This document shows positions 16,238 to 24,503 of a DNA stretch of 64,000 nucleotides, piece after piece. The first letter of the stretch is position 1; the number at the start of each line of letters is the position of its first letter. The position numbers were made by a program, and so were the translations under genes. Below the pieces are notes generated by a model. The model did no database searches, was not told the origin of the DNA, and saw only the letters and a program-made list of their open reading frames with translations. The stretch spans positions 1 to 64,000 of the forward strand of contig CAZKTN010000006.1 in the NCBI GenBank assembly GCA_964555705.1. Direction: 5' to 3'. This stretch comes from ZLKRG44 sp964555705 (GTDB taxonomy: Bacteria > Planctomycetota > Phycisphaerae > Phycisphaerales > SM1A02).

Positions 16238-17386
16238 ATGCGACCCATCACCCTGTCGTTGACGATCTCCTTCGCCGCCGGACTCGCGGCGATCGCCGGA
16301 ATCGGCGCGACCGCCCTCGTATCGCCGGTGGCGACCGCAGTGCAGAGCGACGACAAGCTCAAGGTGGGCTCCGACGCCCCCAGCATCGACGGCCTGAACC
16401 TGGTGCAGGGCTCGCTCGCCGACAAGCCGCAGGTGCGTGTGGTGGAGTTCTGGGCGACCTGGTGCGGACCGTGCAAGGCGTCGATCCCGCACATCAACGA
16501 CATGCACAAGTCGATGCGCAGGCGCGGCCTCGAGGTCATCGGCGTGAGCGACGAGAAGCCCGAGGTGGTCGCGAACTTCCTCCGTCTCCAGGGCGACCGC
16601 ATGAGCTACATCGTGGCCGTCGACCCCGAGAAGAAGGTCGCGGAGCGCTTCATGCAGGCGGCCGGCAAGTCCGGCATCCCGTGCGCGTTCGTGATCGGGC
16701 CCAACGGCAAGATCGCATTCATCGGGCACCCGATGGATGAGGAGTTCGACCGCGCCGTGAAGCTCTCGCTCGACGGCCGGTACGACCCGACGATCACGAA
16801 GAAGGCCGAGCCGATCCTCGCGGCTGCGCGACGCGCCGCGGGCGTGCGCAACTTCACCGAGGCATACCGGCGCTACGACGAGGCGATCGCGCTCTCGCCG
16901 GTCGTGATGTACGACGCCGCAGCTGAGCGCTACCGCACGATCCTCGTCGACGAGAGGAGCGAGGAGGCTGCGCGGGGCTACGCGCGCCGCATGCTGGGCA
17001 TGTACGAGAGCGATGCGCCGGCGCTTCGCGATCTCGCGCTGATGCTGGCGACCGACGCCTCGCTTCCCTCCAACGACATCGAGACGGCGCAGATGGCCTC
17101 CGAGAAGCTCACGGCGATCGCGCAGGCAGGGGATCCCGATGCGTTCAAGGTTGCCGCAGCCGTTGCCTACGCCAAGGGCGACTTCCAGGGCGCGGCCGAG
17201 CTCCAGCGCAAGGCGTGGCGCATCGCGCCGCCCGAGGCGAAGGCGGAGTACAAGAGTGCGCTCGATGCGTACGACTCCGCGGTCAAGCAGAACAAGAGGG
17301 TGAACGTGCCGTCGGTCCCGGCATCCGGGTCCTCGGGCGCACGCGGCACCGCGACAGAGACCTCTCCCTCCAGCGGCGACCGCTGA
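16238..17386 (+). CDS. Exported thioredoxin-like protein with TPR-like C-terminus
   Basis: 382 residues. A signal peptide or N-terminal anchor (hydrophobic to about residue 30) is followed by a TlpA/ResA-like thioredoxin domain (about 40-185) with the redox motif WATWCGPCKASIP and the cis-Pro region GKSGIPCAFVIG. The C-terminal half (about 200-355) has TPR-like helices (NFTEAYRRYDEAIALSP; GDFQGAAELQRKAWRIAP). It probably acts as a periplasmic thiol-disulfide reductant. ATG 16238 has GAAAGGA 8 nt upstream, a clear ribosome-binding site. The last 25 residues are Ser/Gly/Thr-rich. Partner substrates unknown. Confidence 0.82.
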   Translation: MRPITLSLTISFAAGLAAIAGIGATALVSPVATAVQSDDKLKVGSDAPSIDGLNLVQGSLADKPQVRVVEFWATWCGPCKASIPHINDMHKSMRRRGLEVIGVSDEKPEVVANFLRLQGDRMSYIVAVDPEKKVAERFMQAAGKSGIPCAFVIGPNGKIAFIGHPMDEEFDRAVKLSLDGRYDPTITKKAEPILAAARRAAGVRNFTEAYRRYDEAIALSPVVMYDAAAERYRTILVDERSEEAARGYARRMLGMYESDAPALRDLALMLATDASLPSNDIETAQMASEKLTAIAQAGDPDAFKVAAAVAYAKGDFQGAAELQRKAWRIAPPEAKAEYKSALDAYDSAVKQNKRVNVPSVPASGSSGARGTATETSPSSGDR

Positions 17387-17399
17387 GGCCACCATTCCC

Positions 17400-18137
17400 A
17401 TGCCATCGACAGCAACCCGGCGCGCCGGGCTCTTCCAGCGCGCGCCGCTCAAGTCGCCGCTTGTCGGAGCCTCGATCCTCTCCGCAGACTTCGGCCGGCT
17501 GGCGGAGGACACCCGCGATGCCCTCAAGCGCGGAGCGGACTTCGTCCATGTCGACGTGATGGACGGTCACTTCGTGCCCAACCTCTCGATGGGCCCGGCG
17601 GTGTGCGCGGCGGTCAGGCGCGCCGCCCCCAAGGCGTGGATCGACGTGCACCTGATGGTCACCGATCCCGCCGACTTTGTGGCCCCATTCGCCGAGGCCG
17701 GCGCGAACCACATCACGTTCCACATTGAGGCGGTGCCGAGCCCAAAGCGGCTCATGGGCCGGATCAGGTCGCTCGGCTGCTCCGTGGGCATCGCGCTGAA
17801 CCCAGACACTCCCGCGGACGCGATCCGCGGCGTGGTGCGCGACGTGGACCTTGTGCTTGTCATGAGCGTCCATCCGGGGTTCAGCGGGCAGTCGTTCATC
17901 GCCGGCGTGCTGCCGAAGGCCCGCGACATCGCGGAGGCGCTGCGCCCGACGCAGCGGCTTGAGATCGACGGCGGCGCGAGCCCGGCAAACGCCGCGGACT
18001 GCGTGGTGGCGGGCGTAGACACCATCGTCGCCGCATCGGCGATCTTCGGCGCGCGCGACCGCACCGCGGCGATCCGCGGCCTCAAGCAGGGCGGTCCCAC
18101 GCGCGCGAGCCCGCGCTGGGCAGGGCGACTGCGCTAG
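17400..18137 (+). CDS. rpe: Ribulose-phosphate 3-epimerase
   Basis: 245 residues, with about 20 extra N-terminal residues before the conserved core VGASILSADFGRLAED. TIM-barrel enzyme interconverting ribulose 5-phosphate and xylulose 5-phosphate. Metal and phosphate-site motifs are HVDVMDGHFVPNLSMGP, DVHLMVTDP, VMSVHPGFSGQSFI, EIDGGASPANA and VAASAIFGA. The N-terminal extension is basic; translation may start a little later, but no other ATG precedes the core. It sits 13 bp after the thioredoxin gene and 9 bp before accD, so it is operonic. Confidence 0.94.
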   Translation: MPSTATRRAGLFQRAPLKSPLVGASILSADFGRLAEDTRDALKRGADFVHVDVMDGHFVPNLSMGPAVCAAVRRAAPKAWIDVHLMVTDPADFVAPFAEAGANHITFHIEAVPSPKRLMGRIRSLGCSVGIALNPDTPADAIRGVVRDVDLVLVMSVHPGFSGQSFIAGVLPKARDIAEALRPTQRLEIDGGASPANAADCVVAGVDTIVAASAIFGARDRTAAIRGLKQGGPTRASPRWAGRLR

Positions 18138-18140
18138 GAT
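18135..18140 (+). promoter_or_regulatory. -10 element TAGGAT of accD
   Basis: TAGGAT overlaps the stop codon of rpe and is followed by exactly 6 nt and ATG 18147, so accD may also be made from a leaderless transcript beginning inside the operon. Confidence 0.45.
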
Positions 18141-18146
18141 CCTGCC

Positions 18147-18995
18147 ATGGCTGAACGCGCCGCCGAGCGCACCTGGGACCAGGTCGAGACGCTCGCGCCA
18201 AAGAAGGCTGTGCCGGAGGGCCTGTGGACGCAGTGCCCCGAGTGCGGGGAATCGCTGTTCCGCAAGGCGCTCGAGCAGAACCTCCACGTGTGCATGAAGT
18301 GCGACCACCACATGCGCATCTCCGCGCGCCAGCGCGTGGAGCAGCTTCTCGACCCAGGCACCTTCGAGGCCATGAACCAGTCGATGTCGCCGATGGACCC
18401 GCTGTCCTTCGTCGACATGAAGCCCTACCGCGACCGCATCGTGCAGGCGCAGCGGCAGACCGGCGAGAACGACGGCGTGCAGACTGGCACCGGGTTCATC
18501 AAGGGCCGCAAGGTGGTGATTGCAGCGCTCGACTTCACCTTCCTTGCGGGCTCCATGGGAAGCGTCGTGGGCGAGAAGGTGACGCGTGCGATCGAGCATT
18601 CCACCGACCATGCGGTGCCGCTGATCGTGGTGTCATGCTCGGGCGGCGCCCGCATGCAGGAGTCCGGCTTCTCGCTGATGCAGATGGCCAAGACGAGCGC
18701 CGCGCTTGCGCGGCTCGATGACGCGGGCGGGCTCTTCATCTCGGTGCTCACGGACCCGACCACAGGTGGAGTCACGGCCAGCTTCGCGATGCTCGGCGAC
18801 GTGATCATCGCCGAGCCGCGCGCCCTCATCGGGTTTGCCGGTCCGCGCGTGATCCGGCAGACGATCCGCCAGGAGCTGCCCGAGGGCTTCCAGACCAGCG
18901 AGTTCCTGCTCGCGGCGGGCTTCGTCGACCGCATCGTGCACCGCGCCAACCTGCGGAGCGAGATCTCGAGGTTCATCGACTTCTCGGGCACGTGA
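18147..18995 (+). CDS. accD: Acetyl-CoA carboxylase carboxyltransferase subunit beta
   Basis: 282 residues. It forms, with AccA, the carboxyltransferase that moves CO2 from biotin to acetyl-CoA for fatty-acid synthesis. The N-terminal zinc ribbon uses C30, C33, C49 and C52 (QCPECGE...VCMKCDHH). The crotonase-like core has VVIAALDFTFLAGSMGS, VSCSGGARMQES and TDPTTGGVTASFAMLGD. The stop overlaps the lnt start (GTGA), indicating translational coupling with a second lipid-related gene. No accA is in the window. Confidence 0.96.
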   Translation: MAERAAERTWDQVETLAPKKAVPEGLWTQCPECGESLFRKALEQNLHVCMKCDHHMRISARQRVEQLLDPGTFEAMNQSMSPMDPLSFVDMKPYRDRIVQAQRQTGENDGVQTGTGFIKGRKVVIAALDFTFLAGSMGSVVGEKVTRAIEHSTDHAVPLIVVSCSGGARMQESGFSLMQMAKTSAALARLDDAGGLFISVLTDPTTGGVTASFAMLGDVIIAEPRALIGFAGPRVIRQTIRQELPEGFQTSEFLLAAGFVDRIVHRANLRSEISRFIDFSGT

Positions 18996-21865
18996 GCACG
19001 CGCGCGCGCGCCACTGCCGAGGCCTGGGCGCTTGCTGCCGCGCACGTGGCGCTGTGGGTCGCGTCGTTCCCCCCGTACGGGTGGTGGGGGCTCGCGCTGG
19101 TGTCATGGGCGCCACTGTGCCTGCTCGCGGTCCGCGACTCCCGTCGGTGGGCGCCGGTCGTCGCGGTGGCGGCAACGTCATTCCTCGGGTGGATGTGGAT
19201 GCAGAGGTTCCTGCTCGACATCAGCGTCGCGGGGTATCCCGCGCTCGGCGTGTACATGGCCATCTGGTCGGTGCTGGCGTTCGTCCTCATGCGGAGGCTT
19301 GCCCAGCGCGAGCCATGCGCGCGACTTCCGCTCGCGGTGACGGCACCAGTCGCCATCGTCGCCGTGGAGTGGATGCGCGGCGTCGTGGTCCTCGACGGCT
19401 ACCCCTGGTACCACGCGGGCCATCCGCTCATCGACGCGAGCCTCGTGGCGCAGGTCGCCGACATCAGCGGCGCGAGCCTCGCGACGGTGATCGCGGTCGC
19501 GTGCGCGGGCGCGGTCGCGGATGTCGTGTTCGCCCCCGTGCGCGGTACGCGCCGTGCGGTCGCAGGCGCGTCCGTGGCGATGTCGCTTCTCGCGGCGTCG
19601 ACTGCATACGGCCTCTGGCGCAGCGGCCAGGCGGATGCCGCGGCGAGGCCCGGCCCTGTTGTGCTCGCCGTGCAGACGAACGTGCCCATCGACAACAAGA
19701 TCGGATGGACGCGCGAGCGGCAGGAGAGCGACCTCGTGCGCTTCGTGAGCGTGACTGTCGATGCCGCAGAGGCCGCGCGCGCACGCGGCGAGCGCATCGA
19801 CCTGGTGGCGTGGCCCGAGACCATGCTCCCCGGACTTGGGATGGAGCCCGATGCCGTCAGGCTCCTTGTCGAGGGCAACTGGTGGCCCGGTGACCGCTTC
19901 GCGCGCGTGCCGCGGCTCCTTGCGGAGCGTCTGGGCGCGCCGGTGCTGGTGGGAAGCCCTGCGTACATCGGACTGCGCGCCGACGGCGGGCGCTGGGCGT
20001 GGGACCGCCACCACAACAGCGCATACCTCGTCGGCCCCGGCGGTGCGCCGACGGTCCGCATCGACAAGCTGTTCCTCACCCCCTTCGGCGAGACGATGCC
20101 CTACATCTCCAACTGGGAGTGGCTCGAGCAGTCGCTGCTCGACTTCGGCGCGCGCGGGATGACATTCGACCTTGACCCTGGCGACGCGCCCGTGAGGTTC
20201 GCGCTGCCCGTCGGCGACGGCGGCAGCGCCCGCATCGCGGTGCCCATCTGCTTCGAGATCACGGTGCCTCGTGTGGTGCGTCGGCTCGTGTGGACCGCGG
20301 GCGCACGCGAGGCTGATGCGCTCGTCAACATCACCAACGACGGGTGGTTCGGGTCCTATGACGCGGGCCGCGCGCACCACGGTCTCATCGCGCGATGGCG
20401 CGCGATCGAGAACCGGGTGCCGGTCGTGAGGGTGGCAAACACAGGGATCAGCGAGGCGTTCGACTCGCTGGGAAGGAACATTCCAGGTGCGAGGTGCGAG
20501 CCTCGCACCGATGGCGGGTTTGCCGTTGAGCTGCCGCTCGATTCGCGCACGCCGCCCTATGCGTTCACGGGGGACATAGCATCGGCTGCGATGACTGCCG
20601 CCGCTGCCGTGATGCTCCTCGCAACCCGCAGACGCGTGCAGCGCGGTCCATCGCATGGTGGCGGAGCTCCGCGGACGGCGATCGCGCCTGGTGCCGCAGC
20701 TGCGATCGCGTCAGCGCTGGCGCTGCTGGCCGTTGGCTGCTCCGGGTCGCCGAAGTCGGAGGCGCCGGGACAGACCCAGATGTGGGGTTCGCGGCAGCTG
20801 AGCACCACGGACAAGGGATCGGCTGGCATGGCCACGCCGTCGGGCTCGCGCATCGTGCCTCCGGAGGGCGCCGAGGGCCGCGAACTCGCGCTGTCCATTC
20901 TCCTCCAGGCTGCGCGGTCGCCGGATCCTTCGCAGCGCGCCAACTCCCTCGAGGCGCTCTCCGGCGAGCGTGCCGCGCTCAAGGACGTGCTTCGCGAGTC
21001 GCTCGGCGACCCCAACCGAGGCGTGCGCTTCGCCGCGTGCATGTGCGCGGGGCGCGCAAAGCTCGAGTCGATGGGCAACCTCATCGAGCCCCTTGCGCTC
21101 GACGAGAGCGGGTCGGTGCGTGCCGCCGCGCTCTTCGCGCTCTCGCGGATGGGTCGTCGCGTGGACCTCACTCCGCTGGCGGCACTCGCCATGAGCGACG
21201 ACCCTGAGGTGCGCGGCAACGCGATCCTCGTGCTCGGCGAGCTTGGTGACCCAAGCGCCATTCCGCTGGTCGAGGCCGTCGCGGGCCGGCCGCTCAAGTC
21301 GGGCGACGTGAGCCGCGCGCGCATCGTCGACCTTCAGTGCGCCGAGGCGCTCGCCAAGCTCGGGCAGCGCCAGGCGCTCGACCCGATCCGTGCCGCCCTG
21401 TTCGCGCCGAGCGAGCAGGCAGAGCTCATCGCGCTTGCGTGCCAGATCGTGGGCGAGATCCGCGACGAGGGTTCGCGCGGTGCGCTGATGAGGCTGTGGA
21501 ACGCAGAGGGCGGTTCCCTGCGGCCGCCGGAGATCCGTCTCGCGGCTGCGACGGCGCTCGCTCGCCTTGGGGAGCCTGACATGCGCCCTGTGCTCGTCAT
21601 GACCCGCATGGTGCAGAGTGCGCCGGATCCCTTCATTCGAGCGCAGGCTGCGACGGCGCTCGGATGGATCCCCACGCCCGAGGCACAAACGCTTCTCGCG
21701 CCGATGCTTCGGGACCGGAACCCGTACGTGCAGATTTCGGCCGCAGGGGCCTGGCTTCGCAGCGATGCGCTCCGGGGCCGCGTTCCAGAGCCGCGGCGGG
21801 CGATTCCCGGCCTCGACACGGCGCCTGATGCGGGCTCCGTGTCCATGCCCGTCGGCGGCGGCTGA
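18992..21865 (+). CDS. lnt: Apolipoprotein N-acyltransferase joined in frame to a HEAT-repeat lipoprotein
   Basis: 957 residues. Residues 1 to about 548 are Lnt: N-terminal membrane helices, a nitrilase-fold domain with the triad E276 (AWPETMLPG), K359 (RIDKLFLTPFGETMPY) and C420 (PICFEI), NDGWFGS, and a last membrane helix near 528-545. It adds the third acyl chain to lipoproteins. With no stop, the frame runs into a basic linker and a second signal-like segment, LALLAVGCSGSP, with lipobox Cys583, then about 370 residues of HEAT-like helical repeats. GTG 18992 overlaps the accD stop. It could be a true polyprotein, internal initiation near 20636, or a lost stop codon. Confidence 0.85.
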   Translation: MSTRARATAEAWALAAAHVALWVASFPPYGWWGLALVSWAPLCLLAVRDSRRWAPVVAVAATSFLGWMWMQRFLLDISVAGYPALGVYMAIWSVLAFVLMRRLAQREPCARLPLAVTAPVAIVAVEWMRGVVVLDGYPWYHAGHPLIDASLVAQVADISGASLATVIAVACAGAVADVVFAPVRGTRRAVAGASVAMSLLAASTAYGLWRSGQADAAARPGPVVLAVQTNVPIDNKIGWTRERQESDLVRFVSVTVDAAEAARARGERIDLVAWPETMLPGLGMEPDAVRLLVEGNWWPGDRFARVPRLLAERLGAPVLVGSPAYIGLRADGGRWAWDRHHNSAYLVGPGGAPTVRIDKLFLTPFGETMPYISNWEWLEQSLLDFGARGMTFDLDPGDAPVRFALPVGDGGSARIAVPICFEITVPRVVRRLVWTAGAREADALVNITNDGWFGSYDAGRAHHGLIARWRAIENRVPVVRVANTGISEAFDSLGRNIPGARCEPRTDGGFAVELPLDSRTPPYAFTGDIASAAMTAAAAVMLLATRRRVQRGPSHGGGAPRTAIAPGAAAAIASALALLAVGCSGSPKSEAPGQTQMWGSRQLSTTDKGSAGMATPSGSRIVPPEGAEGRELALSILLQAARSPDPSQRANSLEALSGERAALKDVLRESLGDPNRGVRFAACMCAGRAKLESMGNLIEPLALDESGSVRAAALFALSRMGRRVDLTPLAALAMSDDPEVRGNAILVLGELGDPSAIPLVEAVAGRPLKSGDVSRARIVDLQCAEALAKLGQRQALDPIRAALFAPSEQAELIALACQIVGEIRDEGSRGALMRLWNAEGGSLRPPEIRLAAATALARLGEPDMRPVLVMTRMVQSAPDPFIRAQAATALGWIPTPEAQTLLAPMLRDRNPYVQISAAGAWLRSDALRGRVPEPRRAIPGLDTAPDAGSVSMPVGGG
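20636..21865 (+). other. HEAT-repeat lipoprotein region downstream of Lnt
   Basis: From Val549 (GTG 20636, in frame) the sequence looks like a free-standing lipoprotein precursor: Arg-rich n-region, Ala-rich hydrophobic core and lipobox LAVGC. It is followed by repeated helix pairs such as VRAAALFALSRMG, VRGNAILVLGELGD and RLAAATALARLGEPD, typical of HEAT/PBS-lyase-like scaffolds. No convincing ribosome-binding site precedes the GTG. The domain would be periplasmic in either reading, because the Lnt C-terminus is cytoplasmic. Confidence 0.6.
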
Positions 21866-21895
21866 TTGACACCGGTCACGGCGTGTCGGTACAAA
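21866..21895 (+). promoter_or_regulatory. Sigma-70-like promoter upstream of the coiled-coil gene
   Basis: TTGACA (21866-21871), a perfect -35, is followed after 18 bp by TACAAA (21890-21895), matching 4 of 6 of the -10 consensus. It is the clearest -35/-10 pair seen in the window and would start the cell-shape operon about 70 nt upstream of its first gene, unlike the leaderless promoters elsewhere. Confidence 0.5.
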
Positions 21896-21971
21896 ACACC
21901 GCTTCGGACCCTCCGGTCCGACCTAGGTCGCGACCCCACGCCGGCCCCGATGTCCTGTCAGGAAACGAACT

Positions 21972-22907
21972 GTGCACATCATTACCAAGATCTTCGTCGT
22001 ACTGGTCTCCCTGCTCGCGGTGGCGATCGTGCCTCTTGCCGTGGTGCAGAGCCAGAACCAGGCCGTCCTCAAGCAGCAGGTCCAGGACCGTGATGCGTCG
22101 CTGTCCGGGGTCCGGCGCGACCTCGACGCGGAGCGTGCGCTTCGCTCCAAGACCGAGAACGAGCTGCAGATGCAGGTGCGCGACCTCGACGGGGAGAAGT
22201 CGCGCCTTGTCGCTGACGTTGCCCAGCGCGACGCACGAGTGAAGGGGCTCGAGGCCGAGATCGCGCAGATGCGCATCGCGCAGGCCACAGTCCAGCAGCA
22301 GGTTGCGGTGCTTGCCGAGACCGACCGGACGAAGACCGAGCTCACCAAGGCCCTCAATGACGAGCTCGAGAAGCTCCGCGGTCGCCTCACGGATGCCGAG
22401 AAGATCCGCATCGACCTCGAGCAGCGCGTGACGAAGGCTGACGCCGACCTTGAGGTCGCCCAGAGTGCCGTCCGTGACCTCAAGGAGCAGATGGCGGCGC
22501 TCGAGGAGCTCAAGGCCACCGCCGACCAGCGCCTGTCGCAGTACGAGGGCCGCTATGGCCGGCTCGCGGACGCATCTGCAGCGGGTGTCCCCGGTGCGCC
22601 CGCATCTGCTGGCGTGCTGCCGGGAACCACGGCCGCCGCGACGTTCGTCGACAAGGACCTTGTCGCCCGCGTCATCAATGTGCGCCGTAGCCCCGAGGCC
22701 GTGTATGCGGAGATCGACGCCGGAAGCCGCGACGGCGTCCGCGAGGGCTGGGTCATGACCATCAGCGATGGCGACCGCTTCATCGGGCGACTCCGCATCA
22801 GCACGGTTGACCCTAACCGTGCGGTTGGCACTGTCGAGCTCGAGGAGCCCTCGGAGCGAGGTCCCGTCAAGGCGGGCCAGCGCGTGGTTGCACGCAAGGG
22901 CAGCTGA
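21972..22907 (+). CDS. Membrane-anchored coiled-coil protein with C-terminal beta domain
   Basis: 311 residues, no confident family name. An N-terminal membrane helix (residues 5-25, IFVVLVSLLAVAIVPLAV) is followed by a long heptad-rich coiled coil (about 28-195), a short Ala/Gly/Pro linker, and a C-terminal domain (about 225-310) with VINVRRSPEAVYAEIDAGSRDG...VREGWVMTISDG. This resembles the end domain of MreC-like or secretin-associated proteins in style but is not clearly homologous. Start GTG 21972 with AGGAAA upstream. It leads the block containing mreBCD, so an envelope or cell-shape role is plausible (inference). Confidence 0.72.
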   Translation: MHIITKIFVVLVSLLAVAIVPLAVVQSQNQAVLKQQVQDRDASLSGVRRDLDAERALRSKTENELQMQVRDLDGEKSRLVADVAQRDARVKGLEAEIAQMRIAQATVQQQVAVLAETDRTKTELTKALNDELEKLRGRLTDAEKIRIDLEQRVTKADADLEVAQSAVRDLKEQMAALEELKATADQRLSQYEGRYGRLADASAAGVPGAPASAGVLPGTTAAATFVDKDLVARVINVRRSPEAVYAEIDAGSRDGVREGWVMTISDGDRFIGRLRISTVDPNRAVGTVELEEPSERGPVKAGQRVVARKGS

Positions 22908-22960
22908 GACCAGGGCGCTCCCGCCACGAAACCCGGCCGCACCAGAATCCAGGTCACACC

Positions 22961-23269
22961 ATGAAGCTCTTCGGAATGAACATCGGCAAGAAGGCTGACG
23001 GAGCCGCGACCGAGGCGCCTGCGAAGCCCAAGGCCGAGAAGCCCAAGAAGGAAAAGGCGCCCAAGAAGGAGAAGGCGCCGAAGCCTGCCAAGGCTGCGAA
23101 GGCCAAGTCCGGCGGCGGGGGGGGCGAGCTGAACGTGTACACCGGGGTCCTGCTCGCGGCCATGCTCGTGCTAGGTACGGGTGCCGCCATGATCGCCATG
23201 ACGAACATGGACGCGGTCGCCGGGACAGCGGACGAAGGCAACCCCTTCGCCGTCATGAGCGGCCGCTGA
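22961..23269 (+). CDS. Small Lys/Ala-rich single-pass membrane protein
   Basis: 102 residues, unrecognised. The N-terminal half is Lys/Ala/Pro-rich with tandem copies of KKEKAPK and related units (about residues 26-48). A Gly run and one membrane helix (about 60-82, VYTGVLLAAMLVLGTGAAMIA) follow. The basic half should be cytoplasmic. It lies 53 bp after the coiled-coil gene and just before mreB, so it probably belongs to the same unit. The composition suggests nucleic-acid or acidic-membrane contact, but nothing proves it. Confidence 0.7.
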   Translation: MKLFGMNIGKKADGAATEAPAKPKAEKPKKEKAPKKEKAPKPAKAAKAKSGGGGGELNVYTGVLLAAMLVLGTGAAMIAMTNMDAVAGTADEGNPFAVMSGR

Positions 23270-23298
23270 GCGTCCGCACCACCTGCAACTTGGGGGTT

Positions 23299-23337
23299 TG
23301 GCGGAGGTTTCGTCCGCCAGCACGTCGCATTGTGCGA
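23299..23337 (+). other. Two short hairpins upstream of mreB
   Basis: TGGCGGA/TCCGCCA (23299-23305 with 23313-23319, 7-nt loop) and TCGCA/TGCGA (23325-23329 with 23333-23337, 3-nt loop). There is no T run, so they are weak as an intrinsic terminator; they may be an mRNA stability or attenuation element before mreB. Confidence 0.35.
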
Positions 23338-23417
23338 TATCCTCCGCGCCAACAGGGCCCGTGCCGTAGTGCGGGCGAAAGATGCGGCGCTATCCGCTTG
23401 GCCAAGGAGAAGGCCCC

Positions 23418-24485
23418 ATGGTGACCCAAAGACTGCTCGGTTGGTTCAGTGTCGATGTCGGCATCGACCTCGGCACCTGCAACACGCTTGTGTGCGTTCG
23501 CGGCGAGGGGATTGTGCTCAACGAGCCATCCGTTGTCGCCGTGCGCAAGGGCACGAACAAGGTGCTCAACAACGGCGCCGCCGTCGGCCATGCTGCGAAG
23601 GAGATGCTCGGCAAGACGCCCGGCTCGATCCAGGCGATCCGTCCCCTCAAGGACGGGGTGATCACCGATTTCGAGATCGCCGAGCAGATGCTGAAGTACT
23701 TCATCCAGAAGGTGATGGGCCGCGCGCGCCTCTTCGGGCCGCGTGTGGTGATCGCCGTGCCTGGAGGCTCGACGGCCGTCGAGAAGCGCGCCGTGCTCGA
23801 CAGCGCGGAGCGCGCAGGCGCACGGAAGGTGTTCCTGCTCGAGGAGCCGATGGCAGCCGCGATCGGCGCTGGCCTTCCCGTCGACGAGCCGACCGCGAGC
23901 ATGATCGTCGACATCGGCGGCGGCACCACCGACATCGCGATCATCAGCCTTGGCGACATTGCGAAGGCCAGCACGCTGCGCGTGGCGGGTGACGCGTTCG
24001 ACCGCGCGATCATCGAGTACGTGGAGCAGCAGCGGGGCCTCACGATCGGAGAGCAGACCGCCGAGAGCATCAAGACCCGCATCGGAAGCGCCTGGCCCCT
24101 CGACGAGGAGCTGGCGATGAACGTGCGTGGCCGCGACGTCGAGACGGGACTGCCCAAGCGAATCGAGGTCAACTCGATCGAGGTCCGCAAGGCGCTCGAG
24201 CAGCCGCTCGACCGCATCGCGAAGGAAGTGATCAAGACGCTGCGCGAGGCCGATCCCGAACTTGCGGGCGACCTCGTGAACCCCGATCTCCCCAACAACG
24301 GCATCACCCTCGCGGGCGGAGGCGCGCTCCTGCGCGGGATCGACACGTTCCTGGCGGACCGCACCACGCTCACCGTCAAGGTCGCCCCGGACCCGCTCGA
24401 GTGCGTGGCCAAGGGCACCGAGGTCTACCTCGAGAACCTCGAGCAGTACAAGGCAACACTCGAGTCGGCCGACGGGGAGTTCTAG
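23418..24485 (+). CDS. mreB: Rod-shape determining actin homologue MreB
   Basis: 355 residues. Actin-fold ATPase forming membrane filaments that direct peptidoglycan synthesis. Visible are phosphate-1 VDVGIDLGTCNTLV, DGVITDFEIAEQML, phosphate-2 MIVDIGGGTTDIAIISLG, and the adenosine motif ITLAGGGALLRGID. A hydrophobic N-terminal TQRLLGWF may bind the membrane. ATG 23418 was chosen over the longer frame because AAGGAGAAGG directly precedes it. mreC and mreD follow. The expected presence of an elongation system in this lineage argues for a rod or ovoid cell stage. Confidence 0.95.
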   Translation: MVTQRLLGWFSVDVGIDLGTCNTLVCVRGEGIVLNEPSVVAVRKGTNKVLNNGAAVGHAAKEMLGKTPGSIQAIRPLKDGVITDFEIAEQMLKYFIQKVMGRARLFGPRVVIAVPGGSTAVEKRAVLDSAERAGARKVFLLEEPMAAAIGAGLPVDEPTASMIVDIGGGTTDIAIISLGDIAKASTLRVAGDAFDRAIIEYVEQQRGLTIGEQTAESIKTRIGSAWPLDEELAMNVRGRDVETGLPKRIEVNSIEVRKALEQPLDRIAKEVIKTLREADPELAGDLVNPDLPNNGITLAGGGALLRGIDTFLADRTTLTVKVAPDPLECVAKGTEVYLENLEQYKATLESADGEF

Positions 24486-24503
24486 GCCTCGGGCGAGCGC
24501 GCC

